The position numbers and the translations under genes are program-made. A model generated the notes under the pieces. It searched no databases, was not told the origin of the DNA, and worked only from the letters and a program-made list of their open reading frames with translations. Below are positions 48,804-58,210 of a stretch of 64,000 bases of DNA, in pieces; position 1 is the first letter of the stretch, and each line of letters starts with the position of its first letter. The DNA comes from Flavobacteriales bacterium (GTDB taxonomy: Bacteria > Bacteroidota > Bacteroidia > Flavobacteriales_F > PHOS-HE28), in NCBI GenBank assembly GCA_030584065.1, contig CP129489.1:1388640-1452639 (forward strand). The letters run 5' to 3'.

Positions 48804-51013
48804 ACGCACGCACCCTCCTGATCACGGCCGCCATCGGCCTCGCAAGCGCCACGGCCACCGCCCAGCAAGCCCTCACCAACCGCGACATCTGGGCCAGCCC
48901 GCTCTTCAGCGCCGAGATGGTGGGCGGCCTGGCCAGCATGAAGGACGGCCTGCACTACACCGTGCTCGAGGAGGAAGGCGGACAGCCGGCCATCAACCAG
49001 TACGCCTACCGCACCGGCGCCAAGGTGGCCACGCTGGTGAAAGCCGATGAGCTGGTGCCGGCGGGCGGCAAGGAGCCCATCGCCATCGAGGGCTACAGCT
49101 TCAGCGGTGATGAGCGGAAGCTGATGATCGAGACCGAGGGCGAGCCGATCTACCGCTACAGCTCCTTCGCCTACAACTACGTGTTCGACCGCGCCAGCAA
49201 GAAGCTGGTGCCCCTGAGCGATGTGAGCAAGCCGAAGCAGCGCCTGGCCACCTTCAGCCCCGATGGCAGCAAGGCCGCCTTCGTGCGCGACAACAACCTC
49301 TTCGTGGTGGACCTGGCCACGATGAAGGAAGAGCAGATCACCACCGACGGCGAATGGAACAAGGTGCTCAACGGCGCCACCGACTGGGTGTACGAGGAGG
49401 AATTCACCCTGGTGCAGGGCTACGCCTGGAGCCCCGATGGCAGCAAGCTCCTGTACCTGCGCAGCGACGAGAGCGGCGTGAAGGAGTTCGACATGACCTA
49501 CTACAAGGGCCAGCTCTACCCCAGCGAGTACCGCTTCAAGTATCCCAAGGCAGGCGAGGACAACAGCAAGGTCTCCCTGCACCTGCGCGACCTCAGCGGC
49601 GGCCTCACCTACAGCATACCGCTCGGCACGGAGGAGACCGACATCTACGTACCGCGCCTCGGCTTCACCCCCAAGGGCGAGCCCTGGTTCATGCGCATGA
49701 ACCGCCTGCAGAACGAGAAGGTCATCCTCACCGTGAAGCTGCCGCCGCCCGGCACCAAGGCGCGCCCGGTGCCCACCGAGGTGTACAAGGAGACCAGCAA
49801 GACCTACATCGAGGTCACCGACGACCTGCACTTCCTGGCCGATGGCAGCGGCTTCATCCTCACCAGCGAGAAGGATGGCTGGAACCACATCCACCGCGTG
49901 AGCCTGAAGGACGGCAGCCAGCAGCAGCTCACGCGCGGCGCCTGGGACGTGATCGGCGTGAAGGGCATCGACGAGAAGGGCCAGCGCGTGGTGTTCACCG
50001 CCGCGAAGAGCGCGCCCGAGAACCAGGACGTGCTGGCCGCGCCGCTCAGCGGCAAAGGCGTGATCGCGCTCTCCCCCACCGGCGGCGTGAACGATGCGGA
50101 GTTCAGCACGGGCTTCCGCTTTTTCATCAACACCCGCAGCACCTTGAACACCCCGCCGGTGATCACCCTGCACGAGGGCAACGGCAAGCAGGTGAAGGTG
50201 CTGAAGGACAATGCCAAGCTGGCCAAGACCTGTGCGGAGTACGGCTTGGCGCAGCGCGAGTTCTTCTCCTTCACCACCGAAGAGGGCGTGGAGCTGCGCG
50301 GCTGGATGATGAAGCCGAAGGGATTCCAGAGCCGCGAGCGCTACCCGGTGCTGCTCACGCAGTACAGCGGTCCCAACAGCAACCAGGTGGTGGACCAATG
50401 GGGCGGGCGCGCCTCCATGTGGCACAGCCTGCTCGCGCAGCAGGGCTACATCGTGGTGAGCGTGGATCCGCGCGGCACCGGCCATCGCGGGCGCGACTTC
50501 CGCCACATCACCTACGGCCAGCTGGGCAAGTACGAGACCATCGACCACATGGCCGCCGCCAAGTGGCTGGGCCAGCAGCCCTGGGTGGACAAGGACCGCA
50601 TCGGCATCTGGGGCTGGAGCTACGGCGGCTACATGAGCAGCCTGTGCATCACCAAGGGCGCCGACCTCTTCAAGGCCGCCATCGCCGTGGCGCCCGTGAC
50701 CAACTGGCGCTACTACGACAGCATCTACACCGAGCGCTACATGGGCCTGCCCAAGGACAACGCCAGGGGCTACGACGACAACAGCCCGGTGTTCCACGCC
50801 GCCAAGCTGAAGGGCAATTACCTGCTGATCCACGGCCTGGCCGATGACAACGTGCACTACCAGAACGCCGCCGAGATGACCAACGCGCTGATCAAGGCCA
50901 ACAAGCCCTTCGATCAATTCATGTACCCCGACCGCAACCACGGCATCTACGGCGGCACCACACGGCTGCATCTCTACGAGATGATGACCGCCTGGCTGCT
51001 GCGCAACCTGTAG
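48800..51013 (+). CDS. Dipeptidyl peptidase IV-type S9 serine peptidase
   Basis: 737 aa. A signal peptide (MNARTLLITAAIGLASATATAQ) is followed by a beta-propeller (TFSPDGSKAAFVRDNNLFVVDL; YAWSPDGSKLLYLRSDESGVKEF) and a C-terminal alpha/beta hydrolase domain. The nucleophile is Ser607 in GWSYGG and the catalytic His is His714 in RNHGIYGG; the Asp lies near residue 682 (HGLADDNVHY). It removes N-terminal X-Pro dipeptides in the periplasm. Two POT peptide transporters follow on the same strand, so it probably feeds dipeptides to them. Confidence 0.94.
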   Translation: MNARTLLITAAIGLASATATAQQALTNRDIWASPLFSAEMVGGLASMKDGLHYTVLEEEGGQPAINQYAYRTGAKVATLVKADELVPAGGKEPIAIEGYSFSGDERKLMIETEGEPIYRYSSFAYNYVFDRASKKLVPLSDVSKPKQRLATFSPDGSKAAFVRDNNLFVVDLATMKEEQITTDGEWNKVLNGATDWVYEEEFTLVQGYAWSPDGSKLLYLRSDESGVKEFDMTYYKGQLYPSEYRFKYPKAGEDNSKVSLHLRDLSGGLTYSIPLGTEETDIYVPRLGFTPKGEPWFMRMNRLQNEKVILTVKLPPPGTKARPVPTEVYKETSKTYIEVTDDLHFLADGSGFILTSEKDGWNHIHRVSLKDGSQQQLTRGAWDVIGVKGIDEKGQRVVFTAAKSAPENQDVLAAPLSGKGVIALSPTGGVNDAEFSTGFRFFINTRSTLNTPPVITLHEGNGKQVKVLKDNAKLAKTCAEYGLAQREFFSFTTEEGVELRGWMMKPKGFQSRERYPVLLTQYSGPNSNQVVDQWGGRASMWHSLLAQQGYIVVSVDPRGTGHRGRDFRHITYGQLGKYETIDHMAAAKWLGQQPWVDKDRIGIWGWSYGGYMSSLCITKGADLFKAAIAVAPVTNWRYYDSIYTERYMGLPKDNARGYDDNSPVFHAAKLKGNYLLIHGLADDNVHYQNAAEMTNALIKANKPFDQFMYPDRNHGIYGGTTRLHLYEMMTAWLLRNL

Positions 51014-51103
51014 TCAGCGCCCCAGGCCCTTGTTCAATCGGCCGCCTGAGCCCATGGACCGCTGAGCGCACAGGCCCCTGCGCCCTTCGGCATCCTTGGA
51101 TAT

Positions 51104-51120
51104 GCGTCCCCACGGGACGC
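51104..51120 (+). terminator. Short hairpin after the DPP-IV gene
   Basis: GCGTCCC, loop CAC, GGGACGC, 91 bases after the stop. Only a seven-bp stem and no T-run, so it is a tentative terminator. Confidence 0.35.
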
Positions 51121-51182
51121 TGAGCACTTGACCACGCCCCCTCCCCCTTGCCCGCCGGGCCACCGTGATTCAGCCCCTTTTC

Positions 51183-51190
51183 TACCTTGG
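51183..51190 (+). promoter_or_regulatory. -7-like element TACCTTGG for the first POT gene
   Basis: TACCTTGG (in TTTTCTACCTTGGCGC), 25 bases before ATG 51216. The frame's earlier ATT/ATG codons from 51165 overlap it, so 51216 is preferred. Confidence 0.5.
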
Positions 51191-51215
51191 CGCACCTCAC
51201 TTCCAACCCCATCCG

Positions 51216-52724
51216 ATGAGCTCGAGCATCGACACCATGACCATCCCTGTCGGCGAACCGCCCACCCACGGCCATCCCAAGGGGCTGTACTGGCTCTTCA
51301 TGGCCGAGATGTGGGAGCGCTTCTGCTACTACGGCATGCGCGCCCTGCTGCTGCTCTACCTGGTGAAGAGCCTGGCCATGGGCGACAACATGGGCTTCGC
51401 GGTGTACGGCGCCTACACCGCGCTGGTGTATGTGATGCCGGTGATCGGCGGCCGCATCGCCGACAGCATCCTGGGCTCGCGCCTGGCGGTGCTGCTGGGC
51501 GGGGTGCTCATGGCCATCGGTGAGTTCATCATCGTGGGCGGCACCGAGATGCTCCTCTTCTGGGGCATGGCCGTGATCATCGTCGGCAACGGCCTGTTCA
51601 AGCCCAACATCAGCACCATGGTGGGCCGCCTCTACCCCGACGGCGACAAGCGCAAGGACAGCGGATTCACCATCTTCTACATCGGCATCAACCTGGGCGC
51701 GCTGCTGGCCACCACGGTATGCGCCGAAGTGGGCAACATCTACGGTGCCCGTGCCGGCTTCGCGCTGGCCGGCATCGGCATGCTGGCGGGCATCCTCATC
51801 TTCCAGCTCGGCAGCCGGCACTACGGCCACGTGAGCGCCCCGCCCTCCCCGGAGACGCTGCACAAGCCCAAGTACGGTCCGCTGAGCCCCTTCACCGCGG
51901 TGATCCTGGGCTGCCTGGCGCTCATCCCTGTCCTCTACTTCCTGCTGCGCAACACCGACATCGCGGGCTATGTGCTGCTGGCCGTGGCCGTGCTGGTCAT
52001 CGGAAGCCTCATCATGCGGGGCATCAAGGACGGCAAGCAGCAGCTCGACAAGATGTTCGGCTTCATCATCCTCATGTTCTTCAACGTGGTGTTCTGGGCC
52101 TGCTTCGAGCAGGCGGGCAGCAGCCTCACCCTCTTCGCCGACCGCAACGTGGACCGCCATGTGTTCGGCTGGGAGATGGGGGCCGCGACCACGCAGTTCT
52201 TCAACCCGGCCTTCATCCTGCTCTTCGGCTCGGTGTTCTCCATCATGTGGGTGAAGCTGAAGACCGCCGGCAAGGACCCGAGCATCCCCATGAAGTTCGG
52301 GCTCGGCATCACCCAGCTGGGGCTCGGCTACCTGGTGGTGCTGCTGGCCGCGCCGCTGGCGATCGAGTACCAGGTGCCCCTGTGGACACTGGCGCTCCTC
52401 TACATGCTGCACACCACGGGCGAGCTCTTCCTCAGCCCCATCGGCCTGAGCATGGTGACCAAGCTGGTGCCCAAGGACATGACCGGCACCGCCATGGGCG
52501 CCTGGTTCCTGAGCATCGCCGGAGCCAACTATGCAGCCGGCATGCTGGCCAAGCTCACCGGCGCCGAGCACGGCAGCGGCGAAGGCGAAGCCGTGGACAC
52601 CGCGGCCAGCCTGGCCACCTACGTGGATGTATACAGCACCATGGGCTATGTCACCGTGGGCATCGGCCTGTTCCTGGTGGTGATGAGCCCCTTGGTGAAC
52701 CGCCTCTTCCACGGCATCCGCTAA
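51216..52724 (+). CDS. POT/PTR-family proton-dependent peptide transporter, copy 1
   Basis: 502 aa, about 14 membrane helices. The PTR2 signature ExxERFxYY appears as EMWERFCYYGMRALLLLY near the N-terminus. GADSILG-like RIADSILGSRLAVLLGG, FKPNISTMVGRLYPDGDKRKDSGFTIFYIGINLGAL and a later FWACFEQAGSSLTLFADRNVDR are also typical. Imports di- and tripeptides with protons across the inner membrane. Its ~50% similar-looking partner lies 21 bases downstream. It follows the DPP-IV gene on the same strand, forming a likely peptide-use locus. Confidence 0.95.
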   Translation: MSSSIDTMTIPVGEPPTHGHPKGLYWLFMAEMWERFCYYGMRALLLLYLVKSLAMGDNMGFAVYGAYTALVYVMPVIGGRIADSILGSRLAVLLGGVLMAIGEFIIVGGTEMLLFWGMAVIIVGNGLFKPNISTMVGRLYPDGDKRKDSGFTIFYIGINLGALLATTVCAEVGNIYGARAGFALAGIGMLAGILIFQLGSRHYGHVSAPPSPETLHKPKYGPLSPFTAVILGCLALIPVLYFLLRNTDIAGYVLLAVAVLVIGSLIMRGIKDGKQQLDKMFGFIILMFFNVVFWACFEQAGSSLTLFADRNVDRHVFGWEMGAATTQFFNPAFILLFGSVFSIMWVKLKTAGKDPSIPMKFGLGITQLGLGYLVVLLAAPLAIEYQVPLWTLALLYMLHTTGELFLSPIGLSMVTKLVPKDMTGTAMGAWFLSIAGANYAAGMLAKLTGAEHGSGEGEAVDTAASLATYVDVYSTMGYVTVGIGLFLVVMSPLVNRLFHGIR

Positions 52725-52745
52725 GGCGCAGGGCGCATCGCACGC

Positions 52746-54233
52746 ATGGCAGCCGCCGCTCCCTCCCTGGCCGAGATCCGGGGCTTCAAGGGCCAGTACC
52801 CGCGACAGCTCTGGAGCCTGTTCTTCACCGAGATGTGGGAGCGCTTCTGCTTCTACGGCATGCGGGGCATGCTCACCGTCTTCATGGTGAGCAACCTCGG
52901 CCTCGACGACCCAACGGCCAACCTCCAGTACGGCGCCATCCAGGCCTTCGTATACGCCTTCACCTTCATCGGCGGGGTGTTCGCCGACCGGATCCTCGGC
53001 TTCCAGAAGTCGCTCTTCTGGGGCGCCCTGCTGATGATCGCCGGCGGGCTCATCGTGGCCGTCTCGCCCAAGGAGCACTTCTACATCGGCACCTGCTTCT
53101 CCATCATCGGCACGGGCTTCTTCAAGCCCAACATCAGCACCATGGTGGGCCAGCTCTACCACGCTGACGACAGCCGGCGCGACGCGGGTTTCAGCCTGTT
53201 CTATGCCGGCATCAACGTGGGGGCCCTGCTCGGGGGCGCCATCATGGTGAGCGTGGGCAAGTACTACAGCTGGCGCCTGGCCTTCGCCTTGGTGGGCGTG
53301 GTGATGTCCATCAGCCTGGTGAACTTCCTGCTCACCCGGCGCAGCCTGGGCCCCATCGGCCTGAGCCCGCTGCACGCCGACATGCCGCGGAACCGGCGCC
53401 GCTTCTATGAGGTCGCCACCTACATCGGCTCCCTGCTCGTGATCCCCCTGGTGCTGCTGCTGGTCACCAACACGCGCTACACGGACCTGTTCATGTACAT
53501 CATCGGGCCCGCCACCCTGGCCTACCTGGCCTGGGAGATGCGTCGGTTCACCGCCCAGGAGAACAAGCGCCTGCTCGCCGCCCTGGTCTTCATCCTCTTC
53601 TCCATCCTGTTCTGGGCCTTCTTCGAGCAGAGCGGCGGGTCGCTCAGCCTCTTCGCGCTCAACAACCTGCGGCATTCGCTGCTGGGCCTGCCGATGGACC
53701 CCAACGTGGTGAACAATGGCGTGAACTCGCTCTTCGTGATCCTGTTCGCCGCGCCCATCGGCATCCTGTGGGTGTGGCTGAGCAAGCGGCGCATGGAGCC
53801 GAACAGCGTGGTGAAGTTCGGGATGGGCTTCCTGCTGCTGGCCCTGGCCTTCTTCGTCTTCCACGCCACCATCTACCTGGCCAGCCCGGACGGCCTCACT
53901 TCGCTCGACCTCTTCACCCTTGGCTACTTCGTCATCACCTTCGGGGAGCTGTGCCTATCGCCGATCGGCCTGTCGCTGATGACCAAGCTTGCGCCTCAGC
54001 CCGTGCAGGGGCTGATGATGGGGATGTGGTTCCTGGCGAGCGCCTATGGCCAATACGTGGCCGGTCTGCTCGGCGCGGGCATGAGCCTGGCCGACGAGAC
54101 CGCCACCAACATCGAGAAGCTGCAGTCCTATACCGACGGCTACCAGCAGCTGGCCCTGTATGCGCTCGTAGCGGGGCTGGCCCTGCTGGCCATCTCTCCC
54201 TTCGTGCGCCGCCTGATGCGCGGCGTCCACTGA
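52746..54233 (+). CDS. POT/PTR-family peptide transporter, copy 2
   Basis: 495 aa. It has EMWERFCFYGMRGMLTVFMV as the ExxERFxxYG motif, FADRILGFQKSLFWGALLM, FKPNISTMVGQLYHADDSRRDAGFSLFYAGINVGALLGG and FWAFFEQSGGSLSLFA, in the same order as copy 1. The two are clearly a tandem duplication that has diverged, perhaps in peptide preference. The start ATG 52746 is 21 bases after the stop of copy 1. The next gene begins 45 bases downstream. Confidence 0.95.
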   Translation: MAAAAPSLAEIRGFKGQYPRQLWSLFFTEMWERFCFYGMRGMLTVFMVSNLGLDDPTANLQYGAIQAFVYAFTFIGGVFADRILGFQKSLFWGALLMIAGGLIVAVSPKEHFYIGTCFSIIGTGFFKPNISTMVGQLYHADDSRRDAGFSLFYAGINVGALLGGAIMVSVGKYYSWRLAFALVGVVMSISLVNFLLTRRSLGPIGLSPLHADMPRNRRRFYEVATYIGSLLVIPLVLLLVTNTRYTDLFMYIIGPATLAYLAWEMRRFTAQENKRLLAALVFILFSILFWAFFEQSGGSLSLFALNNLRHSLLGLPMDPNVVNNGVNSLFVILFAAPIGILWVWLSKRRMEPNSVVKFGMGFLLLALAFFVFHATIYLASPDGLTSLDLFTLGYFVITFGELCLSPIGLSLMTKLAPQPVQGLMMGMWFLASAYGQYVAGLLGAGMSLADETATNIEKLQSYTDGYQQLALYALVAGLALLAISPFVRRLMRGVH

Positions 54234-54278
54234 CCCGAACCCGGCACGATGCTTGAAAGCCCCCGTCATCCATTGACC

Positions 54279-54878
54279 ATGCGCAACGCCCTCCGCCCCG
54301 CCCGCGTGCTGCTCCTGGCAGCCCTGCTCGCCCCCCTTCACATGGCCGCCCAGACGGGCAGGACCGCCGCAGCGGCCGCACCTGCCAAGGGCATCCGCTG
54401 GCTGAGCATGGAGGATGCCCAGGCCCAGGCCAAGAAGGCCCCCAAGCCGCTCTTCGTGGACGTCTACACCAGCTGGTGCGGGCCGTGCAAGATGCTCGAT
54501 GCCAGGACCTTCGCTGACCCCAAGCTGGCCGAGTACGTGAACAAGCACTTCTATCCCGTGAAGTTCAACGCGGAGAGCGGCGAACCCGTGACCTTCAAGG
54601 GCCAGAAGTTCACCAACCCGGACTTCAACCCCGGCATGGTGGGCGGCCGCAACGGCACCCACCAATTGACCATGGCCATCGCCAATGTGCAGGGCCGCAT
54701 CGCCTATCCCACCGTGGTCTACCTGGACAGCGACCTGAATGTGCTGGCACCGGTACAGGGCTACATGACGCCGGAGCAGATCGAGCCGATCCTGGTCTAC
54801 TTCGGCGAAGGGCACTACAAGAACCAGGAGTACCAGGCTTTCCTCAACGGCTTCAAGAGCCGCTGGACCGCGCCGTAG
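54279..54878 (+). CDS. Secreted thioredoxin-fold protein
   Basis: 199 aa from ATG 54279 (MRNALRPARVLLLAALLAPLHMAAQ). After the signal and an Ala-rich linker comes a thioredoxin-like domain with active site WCGPCK (Cys67, Cys70) and YPTVVYLDSDLNVL, followed by a helical C-terminal tail (LVYFGEGHYKNQEYQAFLNGF). The intact CGPC suggests disulfide redox activity in the periplasm, of the DsbD-C/thioredoxin_7 type. A 10-bp hairpin follows the gene. Confidence 0.88.
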   Translation: MRNALRPARVLLLAALLAPLHMAAQTGRTAAAAAPAKGIRWLSMEDAQAQAKKAPKPLFVDVYTSWCGPCKMLDARTFADPKLAEYVNKHFYPVKFNAESGEPVTFKGQKFTNPDFNPGMVGGRNGTHQLTMAIANVQGRIAYPTVVYLDSDLNVLAPVQGYMTPEQIEPILVYFGEGHYKNQEYQAFLNGFKSRWTAP

Positions 54879-54896
54879 GGCCTGAAGCCGTCGCGC

Positions 54897-54922
54897 GGAA
54901 AGCCCCCGTGATGGGGCTTTCC
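54897..54922 (+). terminator. Hairpin terminator after the thioredoxin-like gene
   Basis: GGAAAGCCCC (54897-54906), loop CGTGAT, GGGGCTTTCC (54913-54922): a perfect 10-bp stem 18 bases after the stop, flanking the gltA promoter region. Confidence 0.75.
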
Positions 54923-55020
54923 CGTTGTCGCCCACCTTGCCGGAAGCCGGGATCGGCATGGCCTTGAGCGGGCCCGCACGTATCCTGATGAACCTTCGCC
55001 CGGCGACGTTGTTCGCATGC

Positions 55021-55028
55021 TACTTTAG
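55021..55028 (+). promoter_or_regulatory. -7-like element TACTTTAG for gltA
   Basis: TACTTTAG, one base from TAnnTTTG, 39 bases before the citrate synthase ATG. Confidence 0.5.
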
Positions 55029-55067
55029 CGGCCATTCATTCCACATCCACCTTTTCAACGAGCGGCG

Positions 55068-56357
<1,290 letters not shown>

Positions 56358-56378
56358 GGAGGACGTGGACGACCCTGG

Positions 56379-56410
56379 ACGGCCGCCCGCGGGCGGCCGT
56401 TCTTCTTTCC
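56379..56410 (+). terminator. GC-rich hairpin terminator with T-rich tail after gltA
   Basis: ACGGCCGCCCG followed directly by its reverse complement (22-base perfect palindrome, 56379-56400), then TCTTCTTTCC. The only terminator here with a clearly pyrimidine-rich tail, 22 bases after the stop. Confidence 0.8.
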
Positions 56411-56436
56411 GGCAGCGCGTCTGGTGCAGCTTCTTC

Positions 56437-56518
56437 CTGACGGATATCAGCCCGGAAACAGGATATCCGTCAGCCCGCCTTGAGCTTCGTCAGGCTTCCT
56501 TCGGGGCGGAGCCGAAGG
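56437..56518 (+). promoter_or_regulatory. Two stem-loops upstream of the first universal stress gene
   Basis: CTGACGGATATC (56437-56448) is exactly repeated in inverted form as GATATCCGTCAG (56462-56473), a 12-bp stem with a 13-base loop. A second inverted pair, CCTTCGG (56498-56504) and CCGAAGG (56512-56518), lies closer to the gene. Neither sits at the end of a gene, since the gltA terminator is upstream. They could be an operator for a dimeric regulator or a leader RNA structure controlling the universal stress protein at 56545. Confidence 0.5.
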
Positions 56519-56544
56519 CCTTGGTTCGTTGAACCCTGAATCCC

Positions 56545-57402
56545 ATGAAGAAGATCCTGGTACCCACCGATTTCAGCGCACCCGCACAAGGAGCAGTTGA
56601 GCTTGCCATGCGCCTTGCAAAGGAGCATGGCGCCGCAGTGCATCTCCTCCACGCCGTGGATGTGCCGAGCACCTGGCAGGACGCCCAATTCAGCACTGCT
56701 GTGCTGGCCACCAAGCCGACCAAGACGCAGCATGAGCTCTACCCCGAGGCGCGCGAACGGGTGGGCGCGGCCCGTCAGCGGCTTGAAGATGCGACCAACA
56801 ACATGGCCAAGCGCGGCATCAAGGCTACGTACACCTTGGTACCCAACGCGGCCTGGAAAGAAGTGGTGGATGCCACCGGCAAGCTTGGCGCCGATCTGGT
56901 GATCATGGGCACCCATGGAGCCGGGGCCCTCAAGGAGGCCTTCCTCGGCAGCCACGCCCAGCGCGTCATCCGCGTGAGCAGCGTGCCCGTGCTGACGATC
57001 CGGACGAAGGCCGGGCCGCGCATGGAGCGCGTGCTGCTGGTCGCCGACCCCGGCGAGAAAGGCATTGAGCGGCACCTGTCGAAGCTCATGGCCCTGGTGG
57101 CCGGACCGCGCACCCGCTTCCACCTGCTCTGGGTGAACACCCCGAACCGGTTCCAGGATAGTGCGGCATCGATGGACCAGCTGGACCAGCTTGCGCGAAA
57201 GCTCCCGAAGACCGTGGGCCTCCATACCACGGACCACTACACCGCTGCAGAAGGTGCCATCGATTTCGCCTTGAGGGGCCGTATGGACCTCATCGCCCTG
57301 GTCACCCACGGACGCACCGGGGCCAATGCCTTCCTGAATCCCAGCGTAGCCGAGACCATCGCGAACCTCAGTCCGTTGCCGACCCTTACCTTGAAAGCCT
57401 GA
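56545..57402 (+). CDS. Tandem-domain universal stress protein, copy 1
   Basis: 285 aa with two Usp domains. The N-terminal one has the ATP-binding G-2x-G-9x-G-S form in GTHGAGALKEAFLGSHAQRV (about residues 131-150), with MKKILVPTDFSAPAQGAVELAMRLA at the start. The C-terminal domain (RMERVLLVADPGEKGIERHL onwards) lacks the full Gly motif (THGRTGANAFLNPSVAETIA in its place). It acts in the cytoplasm in stress or redox adaptation. It is followed by the His-rich protein gene and forms the first half of a stress cassette ending with another Usp and an S2P protease. Confidence 0.9.
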   Translation: MKKILVPTDFSAPAQGAVELAMRLAKEHGAAVHLLHAVDVPSTWQDAQFSTAVLATKPTKTQHELYPEARERVGAARQRLEDATNNMAKRGIKATYTLVPNAAWKEVVDATGKLGADLVIMGTHGAGALKEAFLGSHAQRVIRVSSVPVLTIRTKAGPRMERVLLVADPGEKGIERHLSKLMALVAGPRTRFHLLWVNTPNRFQDSAASMDQLDQLARKLPKTVGLHTTDHYTAAEGAIDFALRGRMDLIALVTHGRTGANAFLNPSVAETIANLSPLPTLTLKA

Positions 57403-57406
57403 TGCG

Positions 57407-57414
57407 ATCTTCGC
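57407..57414 (+). promoter_or_regulatory. -7-like element GATCTTCG
   Basis: GATCTTCG lies 37 bases before ATG 57452. It differs from TAnnTTCG only at its first base and may start the downstream gene separately from the stress protein. Confidence 0.35.
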
Positions 57415-57451
57415 AACCGGCCATCCTCCCGAACCCCAAACATCCATATCC

Positions 57452-57853
57452 ATGACGACCGCCACCCAGACCGCCAAGCACGCCAACTTCGCCGACCTCC
57501 ACTTCGACCACATGGAGTGGATCAATGCCCTCAAGTTCTACAAGGACGAGGTCGGCATCTTCGAGCACCGCCTGGAGGATATCGTGCGCCGCAACAACAA
57601 GACCGAGGTGCTTGCGGAGCTGGAGCACTTCCAGAACCAGTTCATCCGCGAGAAGGAGGTCATCGACGTGCTCCGCCACGACATCAAGGAGCATGAGAAC
57701 TTCCTCGAGAAGGAGAGCAAGGAGAACCCGGTGGCCATCGACCATCGCCACTATCACGACCATGCCGGCCTGCGCGACCGGTTCCAGACCTTCGAGAAGC
57801 TCTACCGCGAGCTGAAGGGCGAGTTCCACCAGTGGCTCGCCAAGCGGATGTGA
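57452..57853 (+). CDS. His-rich helical protein of unknown function
   Basis: 133 aa, almost entirely helical and charged. Heptad-like regions occur in ALKFYKDEVGIFEHRLEDIV, HFQNQFIREKEVIDVLRHDI and LRDRFQTFEKLYRELKGEF. It is rich in His (HFDHMEW; DHRHYHDHAGL), with a HxxxDHxxYHDH-type cluster near residues 97-105. Such clusters could bind metal. No signal or membrane helix. It lies between two universal stress protein genes on the same strand. I recognise no family. Confidence 0.8.
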   Translation: MTTATQTAKHANFADLHFDHMEWINALKFYKDEVGIFEHRLEDIVRRNNKTEVLAELEHFQNQFIREKEVIDVLRHDIKEHENFLEKESKENPVAIDHRHYHDHAGLRDRFQTFEKLYRELKGEFHQWLAKRM

Positions 57854-57949
57854 GACGACCGGCCAATGCGCAGCGGGGCGGAGGGGAAGCCCGGCCGCTC
57901 CGCTGTCCGCACCCCTGCGCGCACAGCGAAGCGGCTGCCGCAGAGGCTA

Positions 57950-57957
57950 TACATTCG
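57950..57957 (+). promoter_or_regulatory. Bacteroidota -7 element TACATTCG
   Basis: TACATTCG (in GGCTATACATTCGCCG), 20 bases before ATG 57978. The same octamer and spacing as at 13012. Confidence 0.6.
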
Positions 57958-57977
57958 CCGCACCAAACCCTAGCACC

Positions 57978-58196
57978 ATGAAGAAGATCATCGGCCTGGC
58001 CCTGTGGATCCTCGCGTTCATCATCCCCTTCCGGTACGCCATCCTTGAAACGGATTCCGTGGTGCTGGAAAGCGGCCGCGCGGACAACACCACGGGCCTG
58101 ATCAGCTTCCTGGTGATGATGGCCCTTCTCTTCATCGGCTATGCGCTGGTTGATTCCTCCAGCACGAAGGCCGGTGCGCACAGCGACGGCCACTAG
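57978..58196 (+). CDS. Small two-helix membrane protein
   Basis: 72 aa. Two membrane helices (KIIGLALWILAFIIPFRYAI; TTGLISFLVMMALLFIGYAL) are joined by a short loop (ETDSVVLESGRADN) and end in a short polar tail (TKAGAHSDGH). It has a strong promoter box 20 bases upstream and is followed 14 bases later by the second universal stress gene. Function unknown, but the context suggests a link with the stress cassette. Confidence 0.8.
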   Translation: MKKIIGLALWILAFIIPFRYAILETDSVVLESGRADNTTGLISFLVMMALLFIGYALVDSSSTKAGAHSDGH

Positions 58197-58210
58197 TCCA
58201 ACCCCACCGC

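Noticed and set aside
48788-50971. 727-codon open frame on the minus strand
   Set aside because: It is antisense to the DPP-IV gene, which has signal peptide and catalytic motifs. In G+C-rich DNA the antisense frame is often stop-free.
50919-53864. 981-codon open frame on the minus strand
   Set aside because: It spans the two POT transporter genes antisense, is rich in His, Gly, Glu and Ala, and has no domain. It is a mirror of their codon bias.
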